Shown here in pieces: positions 12,928 through 24,388 of a DNA stretch of 64,000 nucleotides. Every line of letters begins with the position of its first letter. The first letter of the stretch is position 1. The stretch comes from Spongilla lacustris. Lineage: Eukaryota > Porifera > Demospongiae > Spongillida > Spongillidae. Location: positions 3,582,220 through 3,646,219 of the forward strand of contig OX442435.1 in NCBI GenBank assembly GCA_949361645.1, written 5' to 3'. A program made the position numbers and the translations under genes. The notes beneath the pieces are model-generated. The model searched no databases. It was not told the origin of the DNA and saw nothing but the letters and a program-made list of their open reading frames with translations.

Positions 12928-13670
12928 CATATGGATAATCAGAGATAGCCAGGAAAGTTATTTGATTACACTTTGAATACATTTTACCAGGGCTAAGGAT
13001 GTTGCTAGCATTGAGAATAAGGTTCAGTTTTTTTGTTGGACTTAGCCCTTACATTGTACACCGTTTGCCACACGTAACACTTAAACAAGTTGTTTTTTTG
13101 GAAACAAGTGAAGATATGTAAAGTATCTCCATGCAGAAACAAAAATGTTCAGACAGTTCTGGCAGATTGTAGACCATCATCACCCACCCCATATACCTAC
13201 AATAGTTAGTCTTGTAGGCTGCTGTCCTACAGCTCAAGGATTGTAGTGAGTCTGGAACACAGGAATCTTGCACAGACAAGTTGGTGCCGGGAGTCCCCCA
13301 AATGCAGTGATGTTTTTCACTTTAGTTTGCATAATCACTGCCACCTCATCTCCTTACATGGATTGTAAGACCATCCCTCATGTAGTTCAGGCAGGTGCTT
13401 GATAATCAGAGATAGCCTGGAAAGTTATTTGAGTACACTTTGCACACTTTGCATACTTTTTACCAGCGCTTATGATGTTGGTAGCATTGAGAAGATTAAT
13501 TTTTCTGTTACTTTTATAACAAGGTTTAGGATGCTGTTAGCATTGAGAAGAATATTCATTTTTTCACCATCACTTTTTAACAGGGCTTATGATGTTATTA
13601 TCATTGATCTTACTTTATACTAGGTCTTAGGATTGTGTTTGCATTGAGAAGAAGATTCATTGTTTTTCTC
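12928..13670. repeat. Duplicated block with about 65-bp tandem sub-repeats
   Basis: The block beginning GATAATCAGAGATAGCC occurs at 12938 and again at 13401, each followed by AAAGTTATTTGA-TACACTTTG. From about 12988 and 13465 on, a unit of the type AGGGCTTATGATGTT...TAGCATTGAGAAGAA..TTCATTTTT recurs, four times between 13465 and 13665. No coding potential is seen. Confidence 0.65.
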
Positions 13671-13899
13671 TGTTTTTTTCAGTTTATGCTAAGCTATGGA
13701 TTCAAACCTGATAGTGCAGGCTGATGTTGAATCACTGGTTCGACCCAGCAACACTTACTGGTAAAAAAATGTAACAGCAGCCATGATGAACGAACATGAT
13801 GATGAAAATCTCTCAGGTGTTTAGGGGTGCCACTGTGCCTGTACATAGTTACTTACCAGGTTCAACATGATTAGAGATGGGTACATGTAGCAGCCTTTT

Positions 13900-14455
13900 T
13901 ATGTTGAGCCATCAGCATATAGGAGGGGTAATAGGTATGCTAATGCTGATTTTGTGCACAATGCGGTAGTAGACCTGGATAAGGGAGGGTTTGTGGAGGA
14001 GGTATGAATGCAGTCCTTTGTCAGTAGTGGAGAACAGTGCAGGCTAGAAACGAAACGTCACACATATCAATAAGTACTACTTAAGGAAACGAAAATTTAA
14101 GTTTGAGGACCTACTGATTGCACATGGGTTGAGGATGTTAAATGCCTGGCATTTATTGCTGCCACACACCCGCATTCAGCATACAGTGCATTCAACCATG
14201 AACTCTCCAATCGGTGGACCTTTGTCTCAAGGACAATGTCTGTAGACATACAACATCTAATAGTTCCTTTGGAACATGCAATTCATGAATTTCTCATACC
14301 GGCCTCAACAGGCCATCCTTCAAGATCCAGTCTGGAACGTAGTTATCTTGCCCTACCAGACCGACTATGTGGACTGGGCATAGCCCATCCCACTGAAACC
14401 TCCTCTCCTGCCTTCCTTGCACCACATCCCATTCAAATAAACACACACAGCTAAA
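13900..14455 (+). pseudogene. Reverse-transcriptase thumb/connection fragment of a LINE-like element
   Basis: Reads AAYPH-like HPHSAYSAFNHELSNRWTF near 14165-14225, then VSRTMSVDIQHLIVPLEHAI and SYLALPDRLCGLGIAHPTE (to about 14400). The sequence order 'Q/HPHxAYxAF...L..xWTxxxRT...ISxLLxPLE..I...LPALTG...ERxLxALPxRxGGLGIxNP' is typical of the region just downstream of the RT palm in a large family of animal non-LTR-like elements. That puts this piece between the N-terminal fragment at 11220-12095 and the C-terminal piece seen at 324-863. Stops and shifts make it dead. Confidence 0.55.
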
Positions 14456-14778
14456 TTTATCGATACTATCACACATTATAATGGCACTGATTTCAAACAA
14501 GTTTGTAGTTGCTGTAAGAACCTCATGTGCAGTTGTGGATTTTAATAATTTCTCCAATAGGTCTGTCAAACTAATCTCATGACTGGTAGGACTAGGACAA
14601 CTAGGACCGTTCTCCTATCCTGAGATTGGGTGGGAGTTTTATAGATGTTTGTGCAGCACATGTACACACAGGGAGTGTCTATCTACATAATAGCACAGAA
14701 CAAGAACTACATGTAGTATTGATTTTGAGTTATCAGATCCTGTGCTATTTTTCTACCTTCATTTGTCATGTCAAATAA

Positions 14779-15520
14779 TTGAATACTGAACCAACAGCTG
14801 AAGGTTTAGCAAAGTTTGGGAAGACTTACTACTTCATCGCTTGTGCTCTCGTTTTGCATCACATTGTGTCTCATATAAGCCACATGGGCCTGATACTTCA
14901 AAAGGTGCACATAGATGTATCACTAGAGGTTGATGCAGTTATTCAAGGCTTCAAAATTAAGGATTCAAGTTTCGTGACTGCATCAAAATGAAATATGTTG
15001 ATGCTTTTATCAAAGAACTTGAAATTTATTTTCCTAACAGTGAATATAATACTTTTGCCATATTTGACCCCTCCAAATAACACTTGGGGACTAGATAAGC
15101 TGGCAATCCTTGAAGACAAGTATGGAAATGGGGACAATCCGGACATTGGCTGTAGTGCATTAGAATCTGAGTGTAAGAGCATCAAACACTTTGTCCCATA
15201 CATGTCGTAATACAGACATGAGGTCATTTTTGCAGCTACAAGTCTCCGATGCAACTCTTAAAGACCTATTCCCTCACTTGTCAAGACTAGCTTCCATTGC
15301 ACTAATCCTGCCTGCAAGTACTGCTGAGTGTGAAACATACTTTTCTGCAGTGAACAGAATGAAGACAAATCTTAGACTGAAATAGGCTTCAGACATCAAC
15401 CGTTATGTCAACTAATAACAATTTCAGTGGAGGGTATGCCTTTCAAACACTTCGACTTTGTAAAGGCTGCTAGCAATTGGGGTATCATGAACAAACGTAG
15501 AATAAATGTACTTGCATAAA
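14779..15520 (+). pseudogene. hAT transposase fragment
   Basis: Reads VSHISHMGLILQKVHIDVSL, then DSSFVTASK and, in later frames, an alternation of open stretches ending DLFPHLSRLASIALILPAST and AECETYFSAVNRMKTNLRL (15230-15380). The last block is the hAT C-terminal motif (LPASTAECExxFSAxNRxKTxLR). The first block resembles the part of hAT transposases before it. Several stops and shifts separate the blocks. This is the third hAT relic within 5 kb and differs in sequence from the other two, so they are different families. Confidence 0.55.
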
Positions 15521-15628
15521 CTTTGCTGTGAATATGATGCATGTGTTTGAAGATTTACTACTCTAATAATGCAAGTTTACACTGTGATTATGAAAATACC
15601 ACCAGTTTGATGAACTCTACCAAGAAAG

Positions 15629-16763
15629 CAGGGCCGTCACCGCCATACAAAAAGTGGTCCGGTTGTAGACAATGGTGGATGTGTAGGCGGAGCCGCCCCA
15701 GGGAGGGTGTGGGAGGGGGCACCCCTCCCACCCAGCTAGGGGGTGTGGGGGAGCACTGGAAGCTCGGAGCCCCAGAAGCCAACGCTTTTTGCGTTGTAAA
15801 ACCCTCCAAAACTATACGCAATAAAAATATAGTACGTACTCACCGTCCATTCATTTAGAAAAGCCAACGCTTTCCGCGTTGTAAAACCCTCCAAAACTAC
15901 GCAATGAAATACAGTACGTATAGAACTGAACCATCCATTCATTTATATGACACTGAGACACAGAGCCTCTGCATATCATTTTTTTAATTTAGCCTTTTTA
16001 GATGGTCCTGCCTGCAAGCTGTCTGCCATCAATGAAACAAATGCACGCGACGTAAAAACAACTTGTAAAATTTTCATGCAATGCATAGCGCATGCATGTA
16101 TCTGATACATGAATGCGCTATAATTCATGCCATGGATCCGCTACTACATCGTCGTTATTTTATGAAGAAGTGTCCACCACACATACACAGTGTCAATTAA
16201 CAGTTACTATAGGGGGTAAAGGATGCTTACTGAAGTATAACAGTGGCATCCTTCCAGTTGCAAAACCCTGTAGTGACTTGAGACACATGCAAAAAGGTTT
16301 GTCACTCACTAAGCTATTATAAAGCTATGCTCATATACACTTACAAATGGACTTAATTCTGCCTATAGCAAATGTGGCAGAACATCACATCCTGCTTTTG
16401 TCTTTCCGAAGCTTTGCTTCGGAAAAGCAAAGCATTTAGGTCATCAGGCAGGCTGGGAATTGACTCTCGCACATCGGCAATTGTTAATGGAACCGCTAGT
16501 TTAGTAACTTAACTTTGTAGCTATCAACATGCTGATGGGTCCTGTAACAGATCACAAATTGGTCGCTACATGTAATAGCGTGTGAAGTCAGGGCGGACGC
16601 ATGCATATAACAGTAGATCTTAACAAAGAACATGTAACGGACGTGATGTAGAGCAAGAACATACAATGATGTAATAAAATGGGTCCAAGACCGAGACCGA
16701 GACAGCAGGGAGAAAAAGTGGTCCGGTTAAAACCGTGCAACCAGACCGGCGGCGACGGCCCTG
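15629..16763. mobile_element. Candidate hAT-like element bounded by CAGGGCCGTC TIRs
   Basis: The left end reads CAGGGCCGTCACCGCC and the right end is the reverse complement of CAGGGCCGTCGCCGCC, a 16-bp TIR with one mismatch. Starting with CAGGG is typical of hAT ends. Flanks (GAAAG / AAAAG) are a near match for a 5-bp target duplication. A direct phrase AAAAAGTGGTCCGGTT occurs just inside both ends (15649 and 16712). No transposase is left inside. Confidence 0.45.
15773..15945. repeat. Tandem duplication of about 80 bp
   Basis: Two copies of a block beginning AAGCCAACGCTTT(T/C)(T/C)GCGTTG and running through AAACCCTCCAAAACTA...CCATTCATTT. They follow a GC-rich patch (15680-15760) of GGGAGGG/CACCCCTCCC type. 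Confidence 0.7.
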
Positions 16764-17078
16764 AAAAGGGATATACCTAATGCATAAAATGGAGTGATTG
16801 GTAGTTGAATAAGATACTAACACCCTTATGTACATACAAATATTATCACCCTTGTGTACTATTGGTAAAAAACAGTGTGTTTTGGTCCTGCATGCATAGA
16901 GTAAATTCAATTCAATTGGATCAGTACCGATAATAGATAATACACCTTTAGTTACCTGGTTTAATGATCTCTTTAACTTTTGTGAAACATGGCCTCCTGA
17001 ACAGAGCTATGCTTCTTGTTTGATAAACTAGCTAATGGATCATCAACAGTAGCTTTGACAAGCGTATTACCTCTTTAA

Positions 17079-17702
17079 CCCTCCTGCTGCTGCTCATTAA
17101 TTATTCATAACGTGACGTATTGCGAAAGGAATTTTAGCATAGTAATTGATTTTATTTGCTACTCGCGTTTGGAACGTTTTCGTTAGAACTCTGTGCTCTG
17201 TGTTGCCTATTTCGCAACACACGTTGGTAAGTGCCCCAGCTTCACTCGCTATGCCTTTTTAACGCTACCCGTGTGTTCCATACACGGTGCGAACGTTGTT
17301 TCCGTGCCGTATCGTACGTTATCGTACGCTTACACGGGAGAAGTCTTTGTTACTCTGAGAATTAGCTTTCTAAGAACCTACATGTTCATTTAAGGGTTGT
17401 TATACCAGTTTCAACGTATCTCACCACTTATTGTTGCTTTTAAGACACTTAGACGCGAGCACCTGTTGTGGGCTACAAATGGAGTTAGGCTTACTATTCA
17501 AATACGGCTGACAGGTATAAGTTTGCTACACGGCGAATTGCATGCAGATGTCGGGAGTCTTTGTTCTAAGCAACAATGCTGCTTCGCTTCGCGCGGAAAC
17601 AGGCGTTACAGTTCAATCATCCTGCCGGGCATATATATATGCCCGTCGCATTACGCGAGAGCAATTATTGGGCATTTATATATGCCTTCCGCAGTAGGAG
17701 GG
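17079..17702. mobile_element. piggyBac-like MITE, family A
   Basis: The element is flanked on both sides by TTAA (17075-17078 and 17703-17706). Ends read CCCTCCTGCTGC and the complement of CCCTCCTACTGC. TTAA target duplication with CCCT-type TIRs is the hallmark of piggyBac. It is 624 bp and encodes no transposase; weak open frames inside are unlikely to be genes. It lies immediately upstream of the pogo-like transposase remnant and probably cuts off its 5' end. Confidence 0.7.
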
Positions 17703-17706
17703 TTAA

Positions 17707-18756
17707 TTCATGTTACTGAGAGATGCCATATGTATGACCGCAACATTGCACGGATTTGGGATCAGAAGGCTAGGGAAAAGGATTGTTCCATTCGGGAAGC
17801 TAGTGCAACAAGTGGTATCCCTTATGCAACTATATATAGGCTTGCTCACAATAATGCTGTCCACAGGTCTTCAAATGTACAATGAATCCCCAAGAAGATG
17901 CTGGTTTGGTCAAGTGTTGCATGTGGTTAAACGACCGACGGGTTGGAATAAGTAAGTGCGACTTACTTAGGGCTGCCAAGTCGTTCATTGAGCGACATGG
18001 TGGATCATTTGGTACGTAAACTGGTCTGCCTTCAACACAATGGTACAATGTCTTTGTTCACCAAGCTCAGCAACGTGGCAACCGGCTATCTTTATGCAAA
18101 CCAGTTGGCTTGTCACGTGTTTGGGCTGATGGTGCTTCGCCTGAAGTTGTGTCAATGTATTTTAGAAAGCTCTGCGAAATTGTGGAAGAGCGTGGATTGC
18201 ACATTGCGAAAGACATCAACAACTTGGATGAAACCTTTCTAGACATGACTGGTAGCAAGGTGAAAATCATCACTCCTACACCCAAAAGGAACGTTTCAAA
18301 ATTTATTTTCTTGGGAAAACGCATGCCTATTGTGAGTAAAGGCAGTTCACGCTTCCTTTCCGGATGCAGAGGCAACAGTTAGCCCCTAGGATTGGATCGA
18401 CAATGGCATCTTTGCAGAAACTCTTGAACACTTCATCCACAGTCTTCCTAAATGTGGGTATAAGCTGGTGATTTACAATGGATACGAATTCCATATTCAG
18501 CCAGAAGTGGCCTCATTGGCCATTCAGAGCAAGGTGGAAATATTGACATCCACCGCATGTTCTCTAACCACTGGACAAACAAGTGTTTGGACCATTCAAG
18601 GCTGCCCTTAAACGTGAGGTTGACAGTGTTGCTGATCTTGGTATCCGTAAGGCTGACAAATGGATCAGAGCTTCACAACTACTAACATCACTGCTGCATT
18701 TGCTGCTGCAAGCATAAGCCCCTTTCGTGTAATAGACGCCATTCCAACTGCAATGT
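17707..18756 (+). pseudogene. pogo/Tigger-type (Tc1-mariner superfamily) DDE transposase
   Basis: An N-terminal helix-turn-helix reads CSIREASATSGIPYATIYRL, followed after shifts by a second DNA-binding (CENP-B type) segment, WLNDRRVGISKCDLLRAAKS. The catalytic part begins VEERGLHIAKDINNLDETFL (first Asp) near 18180-18240, goes on TGSKVKIITPTPKRNVSKFI, and the second catalytic region reads LVIYNGYEFHIQPEV near 18460, where the usual Asp of (V/I)YDGHxSH is Asn. At least four shifts or stops break the frame (stops at 17883, 18012, 18380). A piggyBac-like MITE abuts each side (17702 and 18761). It acts, when intact, by cutting at TIRs and inserting at TA; this copy is dead. Confidence 0.75.
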
Positions 18757-18760
18757 TTAA

Positions 18761-19392
18761 CTCTTTGACCGTCAACACGGATAACGTAGTTAATTGATTA
18801 TTTGCCAGTAATGTTTTTAATTATGGCTACCCGTACGGTCGTTGCTTAGTAGTCGCTGTTCTCGAAGAATCTCGCGGTTAGCCTCCTTAAAAAGATACTA
18901 TCTGTGATAGAAGAGTGTTTTATGATGTTTGTTATGATATATGGTGTACTAGCTTGAAAAAAATCGGCAGCTAACAAGACCCGATTTAGGTCGAGCGAAG
19001 CGGGCAGGGATTCGAAGCCGTATGTTGCGCATATTACGAAACAGTCGATAAAAACACCATAGTTCTATCCCTTGTTGTTATATCTAACGTCCAGACGTTT
19101 CAAAAGGCTTCGCTCGCCCATGTTTTAGTAGAAAAAACGGGTGCTAATTCGAAGCTGCTGGTGACGATAGAGACGCCATTACGTGTACAGCTGCAGCTGT
19201 TCGTTCCCGCTTTCCTTTCAATTAAAAACCAACGCTCCGGTCATAGCTCTATGCCACTAGGGCTTATTGGTACACGGAGCGTGTAACCGAGCGACACAGA
19301 CTGGTTTTCTATATGTGTGCATATATATATGCACTTGGCGGTTAACGCGAATTAATTTTTAGTATATATATATGCACTTGGCGGTCAAAGAG
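18761..19392. mobile_element. piggyBac-like MITE, family B, copy 1
   Basis: Flanked by TTAA at 18757-18760 and 19393-19396. Left end CTCTTTGACCGTCAA, right end the complement of CTCTTTGACCGCCAA. A second full copy lies at 33866-34495, sharing nearly the whole 630 bp, including TGGCTACCCGTACGG and AAAAACCAACGCTCCGGT. Near the right end are (TA)n runs with GCACTTGGCGGT repeated. It inserted at the end of the pogo-like transposase. No transposase is encoded. Confidence 0.85.
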
Positions 19393-19396
19393 TTAA

Positions 19397-20275
19397 ACCT
19401 AATACTAGTGGCTGCTGAGATTGGCGGTCAGAGAAGACATAAAGCAATTCATTGATGAATTAAGCTTATGGATACAGCTGCTTTACATTTGGAAAAATGC
19501 GCAATCATATGCTATCTTGAAACATGCATGGAGTTTTATCTCTTCAATCTGACCACTGAGGGTCTATAGAAACTATGAATCAAGCTGAAGTTTCCTTATT
19601 CTGTATCAGTAACTTTGCTGTTTTTGATAAGTATAGATATGATATAATATAGAATAGATTCATGCATTTTAGGTTTTCTGGCTTGATTTATTTAACCAAA
19701 TAATTATCAGTCGTTCCAACACCTAATATTCATATCTCGCATTTGGAAACAGTCCTTAATACATTTGAAGTTAAAATTATTCATTATTGGTCAATTCATA
19801 CATATTGAAAATTGAATTCATACATATTAAAAATTGAATTGATTATTAATACCATGAGTGAATGAATTTATTACATTTGTGGATTGCTCCCCTCCCCATA
19901 GGAAACTGTAATCAACTATGCATGTTTTAAGATAGCTGCAATGAGCTCAAATAGCGCACGTAGGCACTCCCTCATTTCAATTGTGAGAATACGCTCACAA
20001 TTAGGCTTAGGTACACTGTTATTAACACCACCACTGTTAATCCATGAATATATCAACATGGTTAACCACGATTAGTGTGTGGCGCACACCAGGCATTTGC
20101 ATGGTGCTGGCGGAAACCCTGGATGATGTTCTGGATGGTATAAGAGCCAACATTTGATGAGTTAAACCAAAGCAAACACACTGCAAATGAGCATGAGATG
20201 AATGTCAGTCACCTGTACCATAGTATTTTACAACTAGTTGATGACCTGAGTGAACAGCCCAATTCAAAACACTCC
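19397..20275. other. No gene recognised
   Basis: AT-rich, with short frames only. A local repeat of ATTCATACATATT(G/A)AAAATTGAATT occurs at 19793-19840. Nothing else stands out. Confidence 0.45.
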
Positions 20276-20277
20276 AA

Positions 20278-21970
20278 TTGCTCATTATGACCACCATTCT
20301 GAAACCCCTCAAGGTTCATTTCTTCACAACCTTGGACAGGCTGTGCACTCTACATAACAAAGCTGATTCCTGCTCTATTTTTTCGTATCACCAAAACCCA
20401 TTTGGAAATAGAGAAGAAAAATTTTGTGGTTGCAAAGTACAACTTCACAATATGGATTCTGAGAATGATGCCTCTAAGGCTCGCCATCGATATATTGTTA
20501 CACCAGTTAAGAGATAAGTAAGGCTTAAATCTTTTCAGTACTCGTAAAATGACCCGTGCTAGCGGACCTATCCCTTACGCTCCGACCAATCCGCACAGAG
20601 CATAATGGATAGGTCCGCTAGCACAGCTTGTTCTACAAAAGGATTTAAGCTTTGCTTATTTCGGCCCAATCCTGAAAAGACTTGTACTATAAGCCAATAC
20701 CATTAAATGCCGCTTGGTCTCTTCGGTGACCGAACAGCAAACAAAAATTTTTTGCTGTCCACCCGGGTATACAATTGTACCCCCAGGTGGACATTCAGGA
20801 CAATAGACATTAAGAGTGCTCTTGACACAAACGTTAAGGTCCCTCCATGCAATGTAGTGGTGTTTCCATGGCTGTTCACCAGGCTAGTGGAGCTTACAGC
20901 AATCCTGATCACTTTCTGCTTCCTTAGGGCTGGAAAGAGATCTTCAGGTGTTCCAGGCATTTAAAAAATGGGGATCCCCGTAAATATCTAAGCCTTTTGT
21001 TAGGAGGAACTCTACATGTTAGTGTTGGAACATGCAGATGGTTTTGCGGAGGCAAGTGCTGAGCGAGGTCGTACAAACCTATTTAACACTATTGACACAG
21101 CTAACAAACACTCTATGTGGCAAACCTGTAGATGAGTGCCAAGAGCAAGCCTGAGGTCGTATCAAGGACATGCTCCATATAGACATGATAACACCCTCGT
21201 CTAGTCTATGGCCTTCACCTGTGGTTCTGGTTGGGAAAAAAAGATGGCTCCTTACGATTTTGCAAAGATCACTGCAAACTAAATTGCATCACCCATAAGG
21301 ATGCATATCCTTTTCACAGATTGGAATGACTCATCTGAGGCTCAGAATGATTCCAGATGGTTCACCACTTTGGACGTACTGAATGGGTGGGTAGATATTG
21401 AGGAAAAGGACCAACCCAAGACAGCGCTCACAACAGGAGATTGACTATTTGAAATCAGAGTAATGCATTTTGGGTTACAAAACGCTCCTCCAGCAGTTTT
21501 TCAGAGATTAATTGACCTTGTACTCTCAGGGATTCAGTAGGAGCACTGCCTTGTCTACATAGGTGACATTGTCATTATTCGAAAACAAGCTGCAGAATGT
21601 AAGATTAGTGCTGGAAAGGTTGAGGGGTGCAGTTCTCCAACTCAAGCCACAAAATGTTCCTTATTTCATGACGAAGTCATCTTTTTGTGATACGTTAACA
21701 CACAGCATTAGTAGCATCCCTGATAAAATCGACACTGTGAAGAATTGGACTGTCCCGACATCAACATGTGAAGTGCAGCGGTTTCCAAGACTAGTTCCAT
21801 ACTACCACTGTTACATTCAGAATTTACCCTCTACCAGCTGATTGAACGGGTCCAAGCATTCGAGTGGACTAACGAATGTGTTGCCTCATTCCAGGAGTTG
21901 AAGCAAAGGATGATATCGGCACCGCTGCAATGGATCTACAACATGAAGGGGTCAATCCACCTATTGTGAG
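20278..21970 (+). pseudogene. Gypsy-type retrotransposon pol remnant
   Basis: A reverse-transcriptase order can be read across shifting frames: the region near 21215-21310 gives PVVLVGKKDG-like and LNCITHKDAYP, then WFTTLDVLNGWVDIE (21358-21405), VMHFGLQNAPPAVFQRLIDL (21461-21520) and CLVYIGDIVIIRK (21548-21590), where the catalytic YxDD is changed to YIGD. A later stretch, FEWTNECVASFQELKQRM (21860-21912), matches the tether between RT and RNase H. Upstream open stretches (20278-20517 and 20707-20964) may be gag/protease relics but are not recognisable. Many stops; no LTRs found. Distinct from the Gypsy at 30.4 kb. Confidence 0.6.
20515..20665. repeat. Small palindromic element
   Basis: An 18-bp perfect inverted pair, GTGCTAGCGGACCTATCC at 20556-20573 and its complement at 20607-20624, sits between weaker outer arms (AAGGCTTAAATC near 20520 and GATTTAAGCTTTGCTT near 20641). 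It looks like a MITE or foldback inserted just ahead of the Gypsy remnant. Confidence 0.6.
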
Positions 21971-22448
21971 CAGGAGGTGTGCCTCACGTCTTCCAATTTT
22001 GCTCCAATTTTGGTCTTGATATGAATGTGACTTTTTCCATGTATTGAGTTAATAACGTTAATGGTTTACGAAATACACGCCACTGAATAATAATTTTTTC
22101 ATAAATTTTGCAACTTTGCAGTATCATATCTTGGCTGGAATACAATTGATAGAGGAGTTTTGGGCATCAAATTGAAGGCCATGATCGGTAGAACTGATCT
22201 ATGATGATTATTTTGGAGTGTGAGTAAAGGGTTAAAATTTAAGCAACTTCAAAGTACCTTTTGCAATATAGAGGCATCTACAACGTGAAACACAAGTTCT
22301 TTTTTTTTCAACTAAAGCGAAGGGACTATCAATCTCAGTGCTTTTCAGGAATAAAAAGTCTGTGTATTGATAACCCCTGAGAACCATGCAAGGTTTTATG
22401 TGAGGCAGCCATTTTTGTCTCATCAAAATTCTGTTTTGTTTATACATG
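21971..22448. other. No gene recognised between Gypsy remnant and foldback
   Basis: AT-rich spacer with a short T-run at about 22303. No LTR or poly(A) end could be assigned. Confidence 0.4.
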
Positions 22449-23268
22449 GGACAGTGTCCAGCAAAATCGGGCTTGTGGGGTTATAATTTTATCACTATAA
22501 AAATTGCACGTGGTACTAAACAACACATCTTCGTAACAGTACTACCGTTTCCTTTCAAATTTCATACACTTGTCCCACACCATTTCTCTGTGTGAAAATC
22601 GATTATTGTGATCTACATCGTTTTTGTGCCATGGATACAACAATCGTTAATCCCGCGGGTTAGAAATCCACATTTTTCCACGTAAAAGTGTTGAAAATGT
22701 GTCAAATTCAGAGTGTACATAGAGGAGTCCTGTAGCTATAGATTTATTCTGTTCGTTAGTTTCTATATCATCCGGTACAGAGATACAGTTGGGCAAACTA
22801 CAGGCACATTTTCCCGCTTGATTCACGCCAATGATATAATCACCGCCTTCCCATTCACTGAGCGGGACGTGATTTGCCAAAATCATTGGCGCGAATCAAG
22901 CTGGAAAACATGCCTGTAGTTTGTTCAACTGTATCTCCGTAACGGATGATATAGAAATTAATGAACAGAACAAATCAATAGCTACAGGACTCCTCTATGT
23001 GCACCACAAATTTGACACGTTTCAACACTTGTACATGGAAAAATGTGGATTTCTAACCCGCGGGGTTAACAATTGTTGTATCCATGGCACGGAAACAATG
23101 TAGATCACAAAAATCGATTTTCACACAGAGAAATGGTGTGGGAACAAGTGTACGAAATCTGAAAGGAAAAGGTAGTACCGTCACGAAGATGTGTTGTTCA
23201 GTACAACGTGCAATTTTTATACTGATAAAATTATAACCCCACAAGCCCGATTTTGCTGGACACTGTCC
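22449..23268. mobile_element. 820-bp foldback element with 387-bp arms
   Basis: Positions 22449-22835 pair with 22882-23268. Outer ends are GGACAGTGTCC / GGACACTGTCC; inner ends are ATTCACGCCAATGAT / ATCATTGGCGCGAAT. The sum of paired positions is 45717 at both extremes, so there is no net indel over 387 bp, while scattered mismatches show that the arms have diverged. The 46-bp loop starts ATAATCACCGCC. It has no coding potential beyond mirrored short frames. A related terminus occurs at 63024-63090. No clear target duplication (TACATG / ATATGC flanks). Confidence 0.85.
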
Positions 23269-23365
23269 ATATGCTACAAGTGGTGTTATGTAAACTGTCT
23301 CACCACAGCTACCACTGTCACAACAACTCTGTTTAGTACTATTAATAGATTGGTAGTGTGACTGA

Positions 23366-24388
23366 AAATGCGCATCATTTAGAACAACTACAGTACATCG
23401 TCATGGGAACACGGTCCAGGTAAATGTAAGCTCTTATATACTGCTTCGACATGAAAGTTGGTTCATTTCGATTGATAGCAAAGAACAGCAACCAGCTGCA
23501 GATCTCGCAGTGCCTGAGCCCGTTAACGTCAATGTGCCGGCAGTGCCTGTGCATGTGCCGGCCGTGCCTGTGCCCACTAATGTTGATATGCCGGCTGTGG
23601 CTGAGCCCGTTATCGTCGATGAGCCGGCAGTGCCTGTGCGTGTGCCGACCGTGCCTGTGCCCATTAACGTCGATGTGCCGGCAGTGCCTGTGCATGTGCC
23701 GGCCATGCCTGTGCCCGCTAATGTTGATATGCCGGCCGTGGCTGAGCCCGTTATCGTCGAAGAGCCGGCAGTGCTTGTGCGTGTGCCGGCCGTGCTCGTG
23801 CCCGTTAACGTCGATGTGCCGGCAGTGCCTGCGCATGTGCCGGCCGTGCCTGTGCCCGTTAACGTCGATGTGCCGGCAGTGCCTGTGCATGTGCCGGCCG
23901 TGCCAGCACCCATTAACGTCGATGTGCCGGCCGTGCCTGTGCCCGTTAATGTTGATATGCCGGCAGTGGCTGCGCCCATTAACGTCGATGAGCCGGTCGT
24001 GCCTGCGTTGCCTGGACTACCACGTCGTGGGATGGTGGCGAATCGAAGAATACGGACACAAATTAGGAGTCAACGCTCATTTTCAACCATGTATTCACCT
24101 CGCCCGGTCCCCCCTCGCAGCAACCTTTCCAGTTCGCATTCATCCAACTCCACACGTTCACTCAGAAGAGTGTGGCTAACTGAGCAACAACCGACTTTGA
24201 TTGTAAACATACATGTATGTCATCTAGCCTGTAATGGTAACAATATCATGCTCTACAATATTGCAAGCTACATCTATATATATAAACGGTGGAGTGTCCG
24301 TGTGTGTGTGTGTGTGTGTGAAGCACGGTTTTTCGGTCCTCTCCTGGTGAGGTTGATTTTTTGTTTGTTTTTTTTTTCTTCGTGAACA
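23366..24388 (+). CDS. Open frame with Val/Pro/Asp repeats, unknown function
   Basis: A single frame stays open from about 23366 to a stop near 24386. The core (23510-24010) is a repeat of about 54 bp giving blocks such as VPAVPVHVPAVPVPINVDV, alternating with AVAEPVIVDEPAV. It is followed by a basic/Ser-rich tail (LPRRGMVANRRIRTQIRSQR, then SSSHSSNSTRSLRR), which looks more protein-like than repeat by-product. A GTG, not ATG, lies at 23510 and no in-frame ATG precedes the repeat, so if it is a gene this must be an internal or last exon. The last part (after 24273) runs into the Helitron 5' end, so a true stop there would be accidental. Two other frames are also open, as expected for repeats with a unit divisible by three. 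Could equally be a minisatellite. Confidence 0.35.
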
